Positions 53,270 through 62,460 of a stretch of 64,000 bases of DNA are shown here, piece after piece. Position numbers and translations under genes: made by a program. The notes beneath the pieces are model-generated. The model searched no databases. It was given only the letters and a program-made list of their open reading frames with translations, and was not told the DNA's origin. Each line of letters begins with the position of its first letter. The first letter of the stretch is position 1. Where the stretch lies: contig NZ_AFCF02000008.1 in the NCBI RefSeq assembly GCF_000203975.2, positions 642,983 to 706,982 on the forward strand, written 5' to 3'. Source of the DNA: Leisingera sp. ANG1. GTDB lineage: Bacteria > Pseudomonadota > Alphaproteobacteria > Rhodobacterales > Rhodobacteraceae.

Positions 53270-53337
53270 AAATCCGCCTCCCCGGTGCACAGGGGGTGCA
53301 CAGGGGGTGCACGCATGCCACCCCCCAATATCCTGCC

Positions 53338-53796
53338 TCAGACCGGCAGCGCCGTGGTCTTGAACACCGTGCGCAATGCAAAACTGGACTGCATCTGCGC
53401 CACCCCCGGAAGCCGCGCCAGGTGCTGGCGGTGGATGCGAGCGAAATCCTCGGTGTTCTCCGCCACCACCTTGAGAATGTAATCCGCCGTCCCCGCCATC
53501 AGATGGCACTCCAGCACATCCGGAATCCGAGACACCGCCTTCTCAAACGCGTCCAGCACTTCATCCGCCTGGCCGGACAGGGTGATCTCCACAAACACCG
53601 TCGACGGCACGTTCATCTTGCGCGCATCCAACAAGGCAACATAATCGCGGATATAGCCCTCCGCCTCCAGCCGCTGCACCCGCCTGTGGCAGGCCGAGGC
53701 CGACAGGTTCACCCGCTCCGACAAGTCCGCGTTGGAGATGCGCCCCTGCTTTTGCAGAACCGAGAGAATGCGACGATCTGTTTCGTCCAGCGACAT
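53338..53796 (-). CDS. Lrp/AsnC-family transcriptional regulator
   Basis: A 152-residue Lrp-type regulator: helix-turn-helix DETDRRILSVLQKQGRISN and LSASACHRRVQRLEAEGYI, then an amino-acid-binding RAM domain (EITLSGQADEVLDAFE, MAGTADYILKVVAENT). AAGGA before the ATG at 53796 supports this start over 53826. It is divergent from alanine dehydrogenase, the usual partner of AldR/Lrp regulators, so alanine is a likely effector. Confidence 0.93.
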   Translation of the reverse strand: MSLDETDRRILSVLQKQGRISNADLSERVNLSASACHRRVQRLEAEGYIRDYVALLDARKMNVPSTVFVEITLSGQADEVLDAFEKAVSRIPDVLECHLMAGTADYILKVVAENTEDFARIHRQHLARLPGVAQMQSSFALRTVFKTTALPV

Positions 53797-53832
53797 TTTG
53801 CGAAGATCCTTGCTGTGTCCTGCCATATTACG

Positions 53833-53845
53833 CGAAGAATCTTCG
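53833..53845. promoter_or_regulatory. Candidate Lrp operator
   Basis: CGAAGA-A-TCTTCG, a 13-bp palindrome in the divergent lrp/ald promoter, with a half-similar GCGAAGATCC at 53799-53808. Lrp proteins often bind several phased sites; this assignment is positional inference. Confidence 0.5.
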
Positions 53846-53935
53846 AAACGCATGTTTTTATTCTGCCCAAATAAGCAGCACATTCCGGGCTGCCTGCGGC
53901 ATTATGACCGCAGAGAGTTTTGAGGAGATACTCAG

Positions 53936-55054
53936 ATGAAAATCGGCTGCCCCACCGAAATCAAACCGCAGGAATTCCGCGTCGGCATGACCCCGGACGC
54001 CGCCCGCGAGGCCGTCCTGCGCGGCCACGAGGTTGTCATCCAGCAAGGCGCCGGCCTGGGCGCAGGCTTCACCGACGAGGACTATGTCTCCGCCGGTGCC
54101 GTGATCCTGGACACTGCCGAGGAAATCTTTGCCACCGCCGACATGATCGTCAAGGTGAAGGAACCCCAGGCGGTTGAGCGCAAGATGCTGCGCGAAGGCC
54201 AGCTGCTGTTCACCTACCTGCACCTGGCACCCGATCCGGCACAGACCCACGACCTGCTGGAAAGCGGTTGTACCGCAATCGCTTACGAGACCGTCACCGA
54301 CGACCGCGGCGGCCTGCCGCTGCTGGCGCCGATGTCGGAAGTGGCCGGCCGTCTGGCACCGCAGGTTGGCTCGTACACCCTGCAGAAGGCCAACGGCGGC
54401 CGCGGCGTGCTGATGGGCGGCGTCCCCGGCGTGGCCCCGGCCAAGGTGGTGGTGATCGGCGGCGGTGTTGTCGGCACCCACGCAGCCAAGATCGCGGCTG
54501 GCATGGGCGCGGATGTCACCATCCTCGACCGTTCGCTGACCCGCCTGAAGTATCTGGACGACGTCTTCGGCCGCACCTTCAAGAACCAGTACTCCACCGC
54601 CGGCGCCACCGCCGAGCTGGTGCGCGACGCCGACATGGTAATCGGCGCGGTTCTGGTTCCCGGTGCGGCAGCGCCGAAACTGGTGTCCCGCGCACAGCTT
54701 TCTGAGATGAAGCCGGGCGCAGTGCTGGTGGACGTCGCCATCGACCAGGGCGGCTGCTTCGAGACCTCCAAGGCAACCACCCACGCCGACCCGATCTATG
54801 AGGTCGACGGCATCATGCACTACTGCGTGGCCAACATGCCGGGCGCCGTGGCACGCACCTCGACCCAGGCACTGGGCAACGCGACCCTGCCGTTCATGCT
54901 GAACCTGGCCAACAAGGGCTGGCGTCAGGCCTGCGCCGACGACCGTCACCTGCTGAACGGCCTGAACGTGCACGCCGGCAAGCTGACCTATGCCGCGGTC
55001 GGCGAGGCCCTGGGCCTGGACTGCATCTCTGCGGAAGACGCAATCAAGTTGTAA
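53936..55054 (+). CDS. ald: Alanine dehydrogenase
   Basis: A 372-residue NAD-dependent enzyme converting L-alanine to pyruvate and ammonia and back. It begins [20 protein letters not shown]; the substrate-site [10 protein letters not shown] includes the catalytic histidine near 96, and the Rossmann motif [20 protein letters not shown] is near 172. It is divergent from an Lrp-type regulator. The sequence ends in a strong terminator. GAGGAG precedes the ATG. Confidence 0.97.
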   Translation: MKIGCPTEIKPQEFRVGMTPDAAREAVLRGHEVVIQQGAGLGAGFTDEDYVSAGAVILDTAEEIFATADMIVKVKEPQAVERKMLREGQLLFTYLHLAPDPAQTHDLLESGCTAIAYETVTDDRGGLPLLAPMSEVAGRLAPQVGSYTLQKANGGRGVLMGGVPGVAPAKVVVIGGGVVGTHAAKIAAGMGADVTILDRSLTRLKYLDDVFGRTFKNQYSTAGATAELVRDADMVIGAVLVPGAAAPKLVSRAQLSEMKPGAVLVDVAIDQGGCFETSKATTHADPIYEVDGIMHYCVANMPGAVARTSTQALGNATLPFMLNLANKGWRQACADDRHLLNGLNVHAGKLTYAAVGEALGLDCISAEDAIKL

Positions 55055-55083
55055 CTTCCCGCTGTACGGCAGGAAATCCAAAG

Positions 55084-55113
55084 AAAGCCCCGCCAAACCG
55101 GCGGGGCTTTTTC
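55084..55113 (+). terminator. Terminator after ald
   Basis: AAAGCCCCGCC-AAACC-GGCGGGGCTTTTT, 30 nt after the ald stop codon, with a five-T run. It should separate ald from the downstream LysE gene. Confidence 0.9.
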
Positions 55114-55192
55114 TGTGCCCCTTTGCGCAAGAACCGGATCGACCGGACCTGCGGAAATGGCGTTTCTGGAGCCGCACCAAGAGGTTTTCCAG

Positions 55193-55789
55193 ATGCTCCA
55201 GACCGCCGCCGCTCTGATCGTGTTTCTGTTTCCGCTGGCCTACAGCCCCGGTCCCGGCAACCTGTTCTTTGCCGCCAATGCCGCGCGCTTCGGCTTTGCT
55301 GCCACCGTTCCGGCCAATGCAGGCTACCACCTGGCGACCTGGATCGTGACAGCTGCGATCGGGCTGGGCTTCCTGACAGTTATGGACCAGGCGCCGCAGC
55401 TGTTTGCGGTGCTCAAGACCGCAGGTTCTCTCTATGTCCTGTGGCTCGCCTGGAAACTGGTCCGGGCCGGGGTGCTGAGCGGCGCACAGGAGCCGCAGCC
55501 GGCCGGTTTCACAGATGGGGCGGTGCTGTTGGTGCTGAACCCCAAGGCCTACGTGATCATCGCGCTGATGTTCTCGCAGTTCCTGGCCCAGGAGGAGGAC
55601 GGCCGGCTGCTGCCGGTGCTGCTGATCACAACCGTCTTCACTCTCAACAACCTGCTGGCCTTCACGGTCTGGGCCCTGGCCGACGGCAGGATCGCCAAGC
55701 TGTTCCGAACCTCCGCCGGCGCCCGCCGGCTGAATGTGCTGTTCGGCGCCGTTCTGGCGGCGGTTGCGGTCTGGATGCTGCTGCCCTGA
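55193..55789 (+). CDS. LysE-family amino-acid exporter-like protein
   Basis: A 198-residue membrane protein of the LysE/RhtB superfamily. It opens LIVFLFPLAYSPGPGNLFFA, the family signature, and has six hydrophobic helices with the VLLVLNPKAYVIIALMFSQF motif near 115. Such proteins export amino acids or related metabolites. AAGAGG eight nt before the ATG at 55193 sets the start; an ATG at 55157 is possible. Position after ald makes an amino-acid link attractive, but a terminator lies between them. Confidence 0.87.
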   Translation: MLQTAAALIVFLFPLAYSPGPGNLFFAANAARFGFAATVPANAGYHLATWIVTAAIGLGFLTVMDQAPQLFAVLKTAGSLYVLWLAWKLVRAGVLSGAQEPQPAGFTDGAVLLVLNPKAYVIIALMFSQFLAQEEDGRLLPVLLITTVFTLNNLLAFTVWALADGRIAKLFRTSAGARRLNVLFGAVLAAVAVWMLLP

Positions 55790-55982
55790 AGACCGGAACG
55801 ACTCATTTGCCGTTTACCCAATGGAGACAATCAGCCAGCTTTGTTCCCGCAGAGGTGGTTTTTAGTTCACCCCAATTTTGTTAAAAATGAGGCAAATTTG
55901 TGAAATTGCGGCATGTCCGGACAGCAGCGGCCGGCAGGGCAAGCCCGCGTAATCATTTCCGGTCACGAGTGAAAGCAAATCA

Positions 55983-56876
55983 ATGCCCGAGACTTCCAAG
56001 ATCTTTACCTACGCGGTGGACGGCCTTGCCTACACCGTCACCGTTTACGAGGAAAACGGCGAATTCTTTGCTGACATCACCGTCGACGAAGGCGCCATGG
56101 ACGTGAACGCCATCTATTTCGGGGATGATGATTTTTCCGGCTCCAGCGAGTCTCTGAGCGGCCCGCTGAACATGAACGGCACCCGCCTGGACGGCGAAAA
56201 GGTGCAATGGGACGAAGCCACGGAGCTGAGCGACCCCGGCCTGGGGCCGGAGGGCGAAGATAAGGAAACCTACCTGCAGACCGGTGACACGATGACGGTC
56301 TCGCTGGACATCGAAAGCCTGGACGAGATCGACATTTTCGGCATCCGCGCCACCTCCACCACCAATGACGCAGGCTCCATCAAAGGCGTGAGCGGCGATC
56401 CGGAGGAGCCGGAAGAGCCCGAGGACCCGGAAGAGCCCACTTATGAGAAGGTCTTCTTCGGCGAGGTGTTCTCGGACTCCGGCGACCCGCTGGGCGGCAC
56501 TTTCATCCTGGACGAAGAACCGGACCCGAACCCCTACAGCATCCCCGCCCTGCCCGAAGGCACGGAACCGACGTTTGACAACTACCTGTCCTACTTCCTG
56601 TCGGAAGATATCGGCGGTGACCTGTCCGCTGTGCAGTCGGTGGTGTTTTACGGAACCGGAGAGGACGGCGCGCAGGAAGAGCTGCACCGCATCGACGCGC
56701 CGGAGGGCGGCTTCCAAAGTGCGGACGACCTGCTGGCCGCCTATGACGACGCTCTCGAAGCCACCGGAGACCTGGCCGGTCAGGACCTGATGGCAGCACT
56801 GAGTTTGGAGGATCACGCAGAGGCAGATCCGGAGGCTGAAGAGGATCTGGGTGCAGACGAATTCGAGCTGCTATGA
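55983..56876 (+). CDS. Large acidic protein of unknown function
   Basis: A 297-residue strongly acidic protein (many Glu/Asp, few basic residues) without a signal peptide or membrane helix. It looks like two beta-rich domains (1-125 and 150-250) joined by an acidic hinge (GDPEEPEEPEDPEEPTY). The C-terminus is acidic then hydrophobic, ending DEFELL, the pattern of type I secretion signals; no RTX repeats are present. The preceding 120 bp is AT-rich. I do not recognise a family. Confidence 0.65.
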   Translation: MPETSKIFTYAVDGLAYTVTVYEENGEFFADITVDEGAMDVNAIYFGDDDFSGSSESLSGPLNMNGTRLDGEKVQWDEATELSDPGLGPEGEDKETYLQTGDTMTVSLDIESLDEIDIFGIRATSTTNDAGSIKGVSGDPEEPEEPEDPEEPTYEKVFFGEVFSDSGDPLGGTFILDEEPDPNPYSIPALPEGTEPTFDNYLSYFLSEDIGGDLSAVQSVVFYGTGEDGAQEELHRIDAPEGGFQSADDLLAAYDDALEATGDLAGQDLMAALSLEDHAEADPEAEEDLGADEFELL

Positions 56877-57022
56877 TCTCCCCAGGGGCGGCCCGGCGGC
56901 CGCCCCTTATGCCGCCCTGCGGTTGAGGCGTTTCCAGCCTGATATTCCCCGTTTACAGAGTGAAACGCCGCTCCTAGCCTGAAGCGCATAAACAGCGCGG
57001 CAGGGATGGAAAGGAAACGGAT

Positions 57023-57454
57023 ATGCTGGACGAGTTCAAGGCCTTCATTGCCAAGGGCAATGTGATGGATATGGCGGTGGGGATCATTATCGGTGCCGCT
57101 TTCACCGCGATCGTGAAGTCCATGGTTGATGATCTGATCAACCCGATCATCGGCCTGTTCACCGGCGGGGTGGATTTCACCAACAACTTCGCCGTGCTGG
57201 GTGGCGATGGCGCCAGCTACAGCTCGCTGGAGGCCGCGCGCGAAGCCGGTGCCTCGGTCTTTGCCTACGGCTCCTTCCTGATGGCGGTGCTGAACTTCCT
57301 GATCATCGCCTGGGTGGTGTTCCTGCTGATCAAATCCGTGAACCGCGCCCGCGACGCGATGGAGGGGCAGGAAGAGGCTCCGGCAGAGGAAGCGCCCGCC
57401 GGGCCGACAGAACTTGACGTGCTGCTGGAAATCCGCGACTCGCTGAAAAAATAA
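57023..57454 (+). CDS. mscL: Large-conductance mechanosensitive channel
   Basis: A 143-residue MscL: the N-terminal amphipathic helix [13 protein letters not shown], the pore helix [20 protein letters not shown], a periplasmic loop and TM2 ([20 protein letters not shown]), then the C-terminal bundle [16 protein letters not shown]. It opens under membrane tension during osmotic downshock. GGAAAGGAAAC precedes the ATG. mscS follows 78 bp later in the same direction. Confidence 0.97.
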   Translation: MLDEFKAFIAKGNVMDMAVGIIIGAAFTAIVKSMVDDLINPIIGLFTGGVDFTNNFAVLGGDGASYSSLEAAREAGASVFAYGSFLMAVLNFLIIAWVVFLLIKSVNRARDAMEGQEEAPAEEAPAGPTELDVLLEIRDSLKK

Positions 57455-57532
57455 CGCCGGTGCACCGGCATCAAGGAATTGCAAAGGGGCGGGCTTCCGC
57501 TCCTTTAGCGCGTTTGCAAGGGATTGAAACTG

Positions 57533-58339
57533 ATGGAACAATTGATTGAACAGGCCGGGGCCTACTGGCCGCTGCTGGTAAGCGGCGTCAAGGCGCTGGT
57601 GGTGCTGATCCTCGGCTGGATCGCCACCGGCTGGATCAGCGGCGCGGTGCGTAACCGCATCAATAGGACACCGCAGATCGACCCGACGCTCGGCAATTTC
57701 GCTGCCAGCATGATCCGCTGGGCGCTGCTGGCGGTGGTGCTGGTTGCCATCCTCGGCATCTTCGGCATTCAGGCCACCAGCCTGGTAGCGATGCTGGGCG
57801 CCGCCACACTGGCGATCGGCCTGGCGCTGCAGGGCACGCTTAGCGATCTGGCGGCGGGGTTCATGCTGATCCTGTTCCGCCCCTACAAGATCGGCCAGTA
57901 TGTGGACATCGGCGGCACCGCCGGCACGGTGAAGGACGTGAACCTGTTCGTGACCGAGCTGGCAACACCGGACAACGTGCAGATCATCGTCCCCAACGGC
58001 CAGGCCTGGGGCTCGGTCATCACCAACTTCTCGCACCACCCTACCCGCCGTGTCGACCTGGTGTTCGGCATCGACTATGGCGACAGCGCCGACACCGCCA
58101 AGGCGGTCATTCTGGCACAGGCCACCGCAGACGCACGGGTTCTGCAAGATCCGGAACCCTGGGTGCGGGTCACCAACCTGGGCGACAGCTCGGTCGATCT
58201 CACAGCGCGGGTCTGGTGCAAGGCGGATGATTACTGGGAGGTGAAATTCGCCCTCACTCAGGGCGTGAAGGAAGCCTTTGATGCCAAGGGCATCTCCATC
58301 CCCTACCCCCATGCGGTGGAAATCAAGAAAGCGGGCTGA
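57533..58339 (+). CDS. mscS: Small-conductance mechanosensitive channel, MscS family
   Basis: A 268-residue MscS: three N-terminal membrane helices, the glycine/alanine-rich TM3 pore helix (LVAMLGAATLAIGLALQGTL) near 85-105, the beta domain with IVPNGQAWGSVITNFS and the C-terminal alpha/beta domain. It releases solutes under osmotic shock. Its position directly after mscL forms an osmotic-release pair. The ATG at 57533 is used; TTG at 57524 is an alternative. Confidence 0.96.
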   Translation: MEQLIEQAGAYWPLLVSGVKALVVLILGWIATGWISGAVRNRINRTPQIDPTLGNFAASMIRWALLAVVLVAILGIFGIQATSLVAMLGAATLAIGLALQGTLSDLAAGFMLILFRPYKIGQYVDIGGTAGTVKDVNLFVTELATPDNVQIIVPNGQAWGSVITNFSHHPTRRVDLVFGIDYGDSADTAKAVILAQATADARVLQDPEPWVRVTNLGDSSVDLTARVWCKADDYWEVKFALTQGVKEAFDAKGISIPYPHAVEIKKAG

Positions 58340-58420
58340 GGCGCTCCCGCCTGACTTTGGCCCCTGCCGGGGCCGCACCCCGTTGGGCCTGGCGCCCCGC
58401 CTTTGGCGGGGCGTTTCCGC
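58340..58420. repeat. Dispersed GC-rich intergenic repeat, possible copy 4
   Basis: Directly after the mscS stop. It shares GCTCCCGCC and CCGTTGGGCCTGGC with the other copies and ends in the hairpin CGCCCCGCC-TTT-GGCGGGGCG. The right-hand terminal part of the other copies is missing. Confidence 0.45.
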
Positions 58421-58437
58421 GTTCCGGGTTCAGCGGA

Positions 58438-58974
58438 TCAACGTTCCCGCGCGGCCTGCATAGCGCGAACAGCCGCATTCCGGGCTCTGGCCTCCCGCGC
58501 GCGGTCCTGCACTCTGTTTTCAGGTTCTGCCGGCGGCCAGCCGGCCAGCACCTTGTACCCCTCAAGATCGGTAAACGCCCACTGCGCCGCAATAAGCTGG
58601 TAGCTCTTCACTTCCCAGCCGGAAGCGTCTGGCTGAAACCGGAAGCGCCAGGTGCCACGCACCTGCACCGGCAGCCGCAGCTGGCGGATCTGCATCATCG
58701 CCTGATGGCCGTTCAGGGCGGCACGCGCGCCCTGTGCCCGCAGCTTTCTCATCCGCTCCACCAGGCTGGCCGCTTCGCGCAGGCGGCGGCCGGCAAAGAT
58801 CACCTCAATCTCGGCGCCCGGGCTGACCAGCCCCTTCACCACCAGATCGCCGCGGTTGTTACGGCTGAACACCGGCACCAGCTCCACCGGCACATCGCGC
58901 ACCTCGCGCTTGAACAGCCCCGCATCTTCGACCAGCGGGGTGACTTGCATGGGAGGGCGGCGGCGGTTCGTCAT
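58438..58974 (-). CDS. Protein of unknown function (178 aa)
   Basis: A 178-residue soluble protein without signal or membrane segment. The middle has the strands DLVVKGLVSPGAEIEVIF followed by a basic helix (RRLREAASLVERMRKLRAQ), then RGTWRFRFQPDASGWEVKSY; the C-terminal 30 residues are a charged helix rich in Arg/Ala. I recognise no family. The start at 58974 has GGAGGG unusually far upstream, so 58950 is possible. Confidence 0.55.
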   Translation of the reverse strand: MTNRRRPPMQVTPLVEDAGLFKREVRDVPVELVPVFSRNNRGDLVVKGLVSPGAEIEVIFAGRRLREAASLVERMRKLRAQGARAALNGHQAMMQIRQLRLPVQVRGTWRFRFQPDASGWEVKSYQLIAAQWAFTDLEGYKVLAGWPPAEPENRVQDRAREARARNAAVRAMQAARER

Positions 58975-59149
58975 TCAGCAGTCCCGATCACCGCCCTCCG
59001 GAGAGAGCGGTGCCATTTCGATCTATTATTTGTCACGGGAAAACTAGCCCGCTCCCGTTAAAGAACCGTTGCTCCGTTCCAGCGATCACAGCTTTTCCAA
59101 GTGCAATTCGAACACCGCAAAACATTGAAATACAGGAATGTTTCCAGCT

Positions 59150-59677
59150 TCACCGGCTGACAGGCCGTTTCATGACCAAAGTTGGGTTGCCCCGATACAG
59201 GGCCTCGCCCGCAGGTGCATACCCCAGCTTCAGCGCCACCCGGTGCGACACCGTATGGGCCGGATCGAAGATGCAGGCGGTTTCCGCCCAGTCCGTGGCC
59301 TCTGCCGCCCACTCGTGGATGCACCCAACCGCTTCGGTAGCCATTCCCCGCCCATGCACTTCCGGCGCCAGCACCCAGCCCGCTTCCGGCACCCCTGCCA
59401 GCGGCGGCTCCATGCTGCGCTGGTAGTCGGCAAAACCCACCTCGCCGATGAACCGGCCGCTTTCCCGCAGGGTCACCGCCCAGTAGCCATAGCCCAGCGC
59501 CTGCCAGTGACCGATGTAACGCAGCAGCCTTGTCCAGCTTTCCTCCGGCGCCGAGGGTGTCCCGGAGATGAAACGCACCACCTCCGGCTCCGCCCAAAGT
59601 GCCGCCACGGCTTCGAAATCCTGCACCCCGTGCGGGCGCAGGATCAGCCGTTCCGTCTCAAGCACGGGAGGTGTCAT
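59150..59677 (-). CDS. GNAT-family N-acetyltransferase (RimJ/RimL-like)
   Basis: A 175-residue acetyltransferase. It begins LETERLILRPHGVQDFEAV, the acetyl-CoA loop is EVHGRGMATEAVG near 111, and the late motif is VSHRVALKLGYAPAGEAL. It resembles RimJ-like enzymes that acetylate small molecules or proteins. Its start codon overlaps the ytoQ stop by 4 nt (ATGA), so translation is coupled. Last gene of the three-gene operon. Confidence 0.87.
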   Translation of the reverse strand: MTPPVLETERLILRPHGVQDFEAVAALWAEPEVVRFISGTPSAPEESWTRLLRYIGHWQALGYGYWAVTLRESGRFIGEVGFADYQRSMEPPLAGVPEAGWVLAPEVHGRGMATEAVGCIHEWAAEATDWAETACIFDPAHTVSHRVALKLGYAPAGEALYRGNPTLVMKRPVSR

Positions 59678-60123
59678 GCAGGCAGCTTGCCGGTCAGCAC
59701 ATAGGTGAGGATTTCGACCACCTGGCGCGGCTCCTCTGCCACCGCCAGCGCAGCGGCATGAACCTCTTTCAGCGCATGCTGATGCTCCGGCGGGCTCAGG
59801 ACGATGATCGACTTGCCCAGCGCCGCGGCATAGCCCGCGTCAAAGGCCGCGTTCCACTGCTTGTACTTGTCCCCAAAGCGCACGACCACGACATCGGCGT
59901 CCGCAATCCCCTTGCGGGTGCGGATCGCGTTAACCATCGCGCCCTTGTGGTCGTGCCAGTACTTGTTCTCTTCGGCCCCCAGCACCGCCACGCCGCAATC
60001 ATCGCTGGCGTCGTGATCCGTCACCGGTGCGCTGAAGCTCACCTCCAGCCCTTTTGCACCCTCAACGATCTGTTCCCGCCAGTCCGTGTGAATCTCGCCC
60101 GAGAGATAAACATTCAATGCCAC
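59674..60123 (-). CDS. ytoQ: YtoQ-family protein
   Basis: A 149-residue protein of the YtoQ family, related to nucleoside 2-deoxyribosyltransferases: it begins NVYLSGEIHTDWREQI and contains GVAVLGAEENKYWHDHK, ADVVVVRFGDKYKQWN and DAGYAAALGKSIIVLS. The catalytic activity of the family is unknown to me. It overlaps the phosphoribosyltransferase gene by 10 nt upstream and the GNAT gene by 4 nt downstream. Confidence 0.88.
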   Translation of the reverse strand: MALNVYLSGEIHTDWREQIVEGAKGLEVSFSAPVTDHDASDDCGVAVLGAEENKYWHDHKGAMVNAIRTRKGIADADVVVVRFGDKYKQWNAAFDAGYAAALGKSIIVLSPPEHQHALKEVHAAALAVAEEPRQVVEILTYVLTGKLPA

Positions 60124-60776
60124 GTCTTGTCCTTTCCTGCGCCAGCGTCCGGGGCCGCGGCCAGTGCGGCCATGACCTCGTCATCGCTGGTTTGCGTAAA
60201 ATCCCTGTAATGCGCGCCGACCGCCCAAAACTCCTTGGGGCTCAGCAAACAGACCAGAGTATCCACCAAGGAGCCCAGTTCGTCCACCGCTTCCGGCGGT
60301 GCAACCGGAACCGCCAGGATCACCCCTGCGGGCTTGCGTTCCTTGAGCCAGAAATGCGCCGCCATAAAGGTCGCGCCAGTGGCAATCCCGTCGTCCACCA
60401 CGATCACAGTGCGGCCTTCCAGTTCCACCGGATCGCGGCCTTGCAAGTAGCTGGCACGGCGGGCGGCGTTCTCTTCCCGGGCCTGCGCGACATGGGGTGC
60501 AAAATCTTCCGGCTTCATGCCGGTGGCCTGCAAGAGCGCGCCATTGAAAATGGGATTGCTGCCTTCGGCCAAGGCCCCCGCAGCCAGCTCCGGGTTGGAG
60601 GGCATGCCGATCTTGCGGATCAGGATCAGATCCAGAGGCGCGCCCAGCTGCTGCGCAATGGGAAGTGCCACAGGCACCCCGCCCCGCGGCAGCGCCAGCA
60701 CCACGGGGTCCGTCATCGGCAGCTCAGCCAGTTTACCCGCCAGCTGAAGCCCGGCAGAAATCCGGTCCTCGAACAT
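60114..60776 (-). CDS. Phosphoribosyltransferase (COG1926-like)
   Basis: A 220-residue protein with the PRPP-binding signature VIVVDDGIATGATFMA near 115-130. It begins MFEDRISAGLQLAGKL and contains LALPRGGVPVALPIAQ, the pattern of COG1926 predicted phosphoribosyltransferases; the base substrate is unknown. GGAGG five nt before the ATG at 60776 sets the start (GTG at 60788 is the alternative). First gene of an operon with ytoQ and the GNAT gene. Confidence 0.88.
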   Translation of the reverse strand: MFEDRISAGLQLAGKLAELPMTDPVVLALPRGGVPVALPIAQQLGAPLDLILIRKIGMPSNPELAAGALAEGSNPIFNGALLQATGMKPEDFAPHVAQAREENAARRASYLQGRDPVELEGRTVIVVDDGIATGATFMAAHFWLKERKPAGVILAVPVAPPEAVDELGSLVDTLVCLLSPKEFWAVGAHYRDFTQTSDDEVMAALAAAPDAGAGKDKTWH

Positions 60777-60823
60777 GTCGGCCTCCACCCCGTTACCTAG
60801 CGCGGAAGCTGCAAAGGCAAACC

Positions 60824-61459
60824 TCAGCGCCGCCGCGCCACCAGATACCGCCCGGGGGTATCGGCCGGGTAGTTCCCGGTCTCGATGATCTCGAACCCTG
60901 CCCTTTGCACCGCGGCCTCCAGCCTGCGGATATCGATGAAGTCCACAAAGCTGGGCGCCTTGCCTGCCAGCCGCATCAGCGGAATGGCGGCCGAAAACAG
61001 CCAGTATTTCCAGCTGCCCCGCATTTCGCCCAAGCAGGGAGTCTTTGAGATGAACAGCCCGCCGGGCTTCACCCGTGCCGCGACGCCGTCCAGGACCTCC
61101 TCCAGATCCGGCAGCAGATGCAGCAGGTTATGCGCCAGGACCGCATCAAACGGCCCCTCAGGCGCCTGCCCGGCACTGCAGCATTGAAACTCGACATTGC
61201 CGGCACCTGCATCCCAAGCCCGCTCTCGGCCGACCTCCAGCATCGCCTCAGACAGATCGGTTGCAAGAATTTTGGAGACGCCGCTGGCCAGCTCAATGGC
61301 GGTGGAGCCGGTGCCGCAGCCCAGTTCCAGCACCGTATCATCCGCCTTGAGATAGGACCGTGTCCGCTCCAGCGCATAGCGGTAGGCGTCCATGTCGCGG
61401 ATCTTGGACTTGGCGTATTTCGGGGCGATCTTGTTCCAAAAGCGGGCATCAGCGGTCAT
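60824..61459 (-). CDS. Class I SAM-dependent methyltransferase
   Basis: A 211-residue methyltransferase: motif I VLELGCGTGSTAIELA near 44-59, then LATDLSEAMLEVG, the post-motif FQCCSAGQAPEGPFDAVLA and NLLHLLPDLEEVL. A hydrophobic LFSAAIPLMRLAGKAPSF segment near 155 suggests a lipid-like or small-molecule substrate. A cotranscribed link with the downstream phosphoribosyltransferase operon (47 bp gap) is possible. Confidence 0.85.
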   Translation of the reverse strand: MTADARFWNKIAPKYAKSKIRDMDAYRYALERTRSYLKADDTVLELGCGTGSTAIELASGVSKILATDLSEAMLEVGRERAWDAGAGNVEFQCCSAGQAPEGPFDAVLAHNLLHLLPDLEEVLDGVAARVKPGGLFISKTPCLGEMRGSWKYWLFSAAIPLMRLAGKAPSFVDFIDIRRLEAAVQRAGFEIIETGNYPADTPGRYLVARRR

Positions 61460-61546
61460 CGCATGTCTCCTTGGCTGCCCGCACCCTATCTATACATTAA
61501 CCACGGATAAATTGCCGAAATCCGCAGGGGTGTTATACGTATTTGC

Positions 61547-62440
61547 ATGATTAGCCCCGACTGGAACCATATCCGTGCCTTTCTCGCCACTGCTGAAACC
61601 GGCTCACTGTCGGCAGCAGCACGCAAGCTTGGTCTCACCCAGCCGACATTGTCGCGCCAGGTTGCGGCACTGGAGGCAGAGCTGGGCGTGCTGCTGTTCG
61701 AACGCCTTGGCCGGTCACTGGCCCTCACCGAAGCCGGGCGGGAACTGCTGGCGCACAGCCGCAGGATGGGCGAGGCCGCCGACGGTCTGGCGCTGGCCGC
61801 GACCGGCCAGGCGCAGACCATCGAGGGGCTGGTGCGCATCACTGCCAGCGACGGCATCTCGGCCCATATCCTGCCCGGGGTGCTGGACCGGCTGCGCCAG
61901 CAGGCTCCGCGGCTGCGGATTGAGATTGTTGCGGCGGACGACATCCGCGACCTGCAACGCCGAGAGGCCGATATCGCGGTCCGCCACGTCCGCCCGGAAC
62001 AGCCGGAGCTGATCGCCCGCAAAATGCAGGACACCACTGCCCGCTTCTATGCCGCCCGCAGCTATCTGGAACGCCGCGGCACCCCGCGCAGCCGCGCCGA
62101 CCTCAGCACCCATGATTTCGTGTCCTTCGGCGACATTCCTCAGTTCCTCGGCTACCTGGAGCCGCTCGGCATCCGGCTGAGCGAAGGGAACTTCCCTGTC
62201 GGCTCCACCAGCGGCCTGGCGGCCTGGGAACTGGTACGGCAGGGATTCGGCATTGTGCCGATGCTGGATGCCATCGCCCGCAAAAGCCCCGACGTGGAGC
62301 CCTTGGACCTGGAAGATTTGCCCACGCTGGAGTTCCCGTTGTGGCTGGCCACCCACCGCGAGCTGCACACCAGCCGCCGCATCCGCCTGGTGTTCGACAT
62401 TCTGGCCGACTACCTGACTGGGCTGAAGATGCGGTTCTGA
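61547..62440 (+). CDS. LysR-family transcriptional regulator
   Basis: A 297-residue LysR protein: helix-turn-helix DWNHIRAFLATAETGSLS and LTQPTLSRQVAALE, an effector domain from about 92. It is divergent from the methyltransferase gene at 60824-61459 (87 bp between starts), which may be its target. The intergenic region has ATACGTAT near 61534. Effector unknown. Confidence 0.88.
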   Translation: MISPDWNHIRAFLATAETGSLSAAARKLGLTQPTLSRQVAALEAELGVLLFERLGRSLALTEAGRELLAHSRRMGEAADGLALAATGQAQTIEGLVRITASDGISAHILPGVLDRLRQQAPRLRIEIVAADDIRDLQRREADIAVRHVRPEQPELIARKMQDTTARFYAARSYLERRGTPRSRADLSTHDFVSFGDIPQFLGYLEPLGIRLSEGNFPVGSTSGLAAWELVRQGFGIVPMLDAIARKSPDVEPLDLEDLPTLEFPLWLATHRELHTSRRIRLVFDILADYLTGLKMRF

Positions 62441-62460
62441 ACCGCCGCCGCAAAGGAAAA

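Noticed and set aside
53858-55330. Minus-strand frame of 490 codons opposite ald
   Set aside because: Antisense of alanine dehydrogenase, which is clearly conserved on the plus strand.
56813-58378. Minus-strand frame of 521 codons opposite mscL and mscS
   Set aside because: Both channels are unambiguous on the plus strand; the frame is a shadow.
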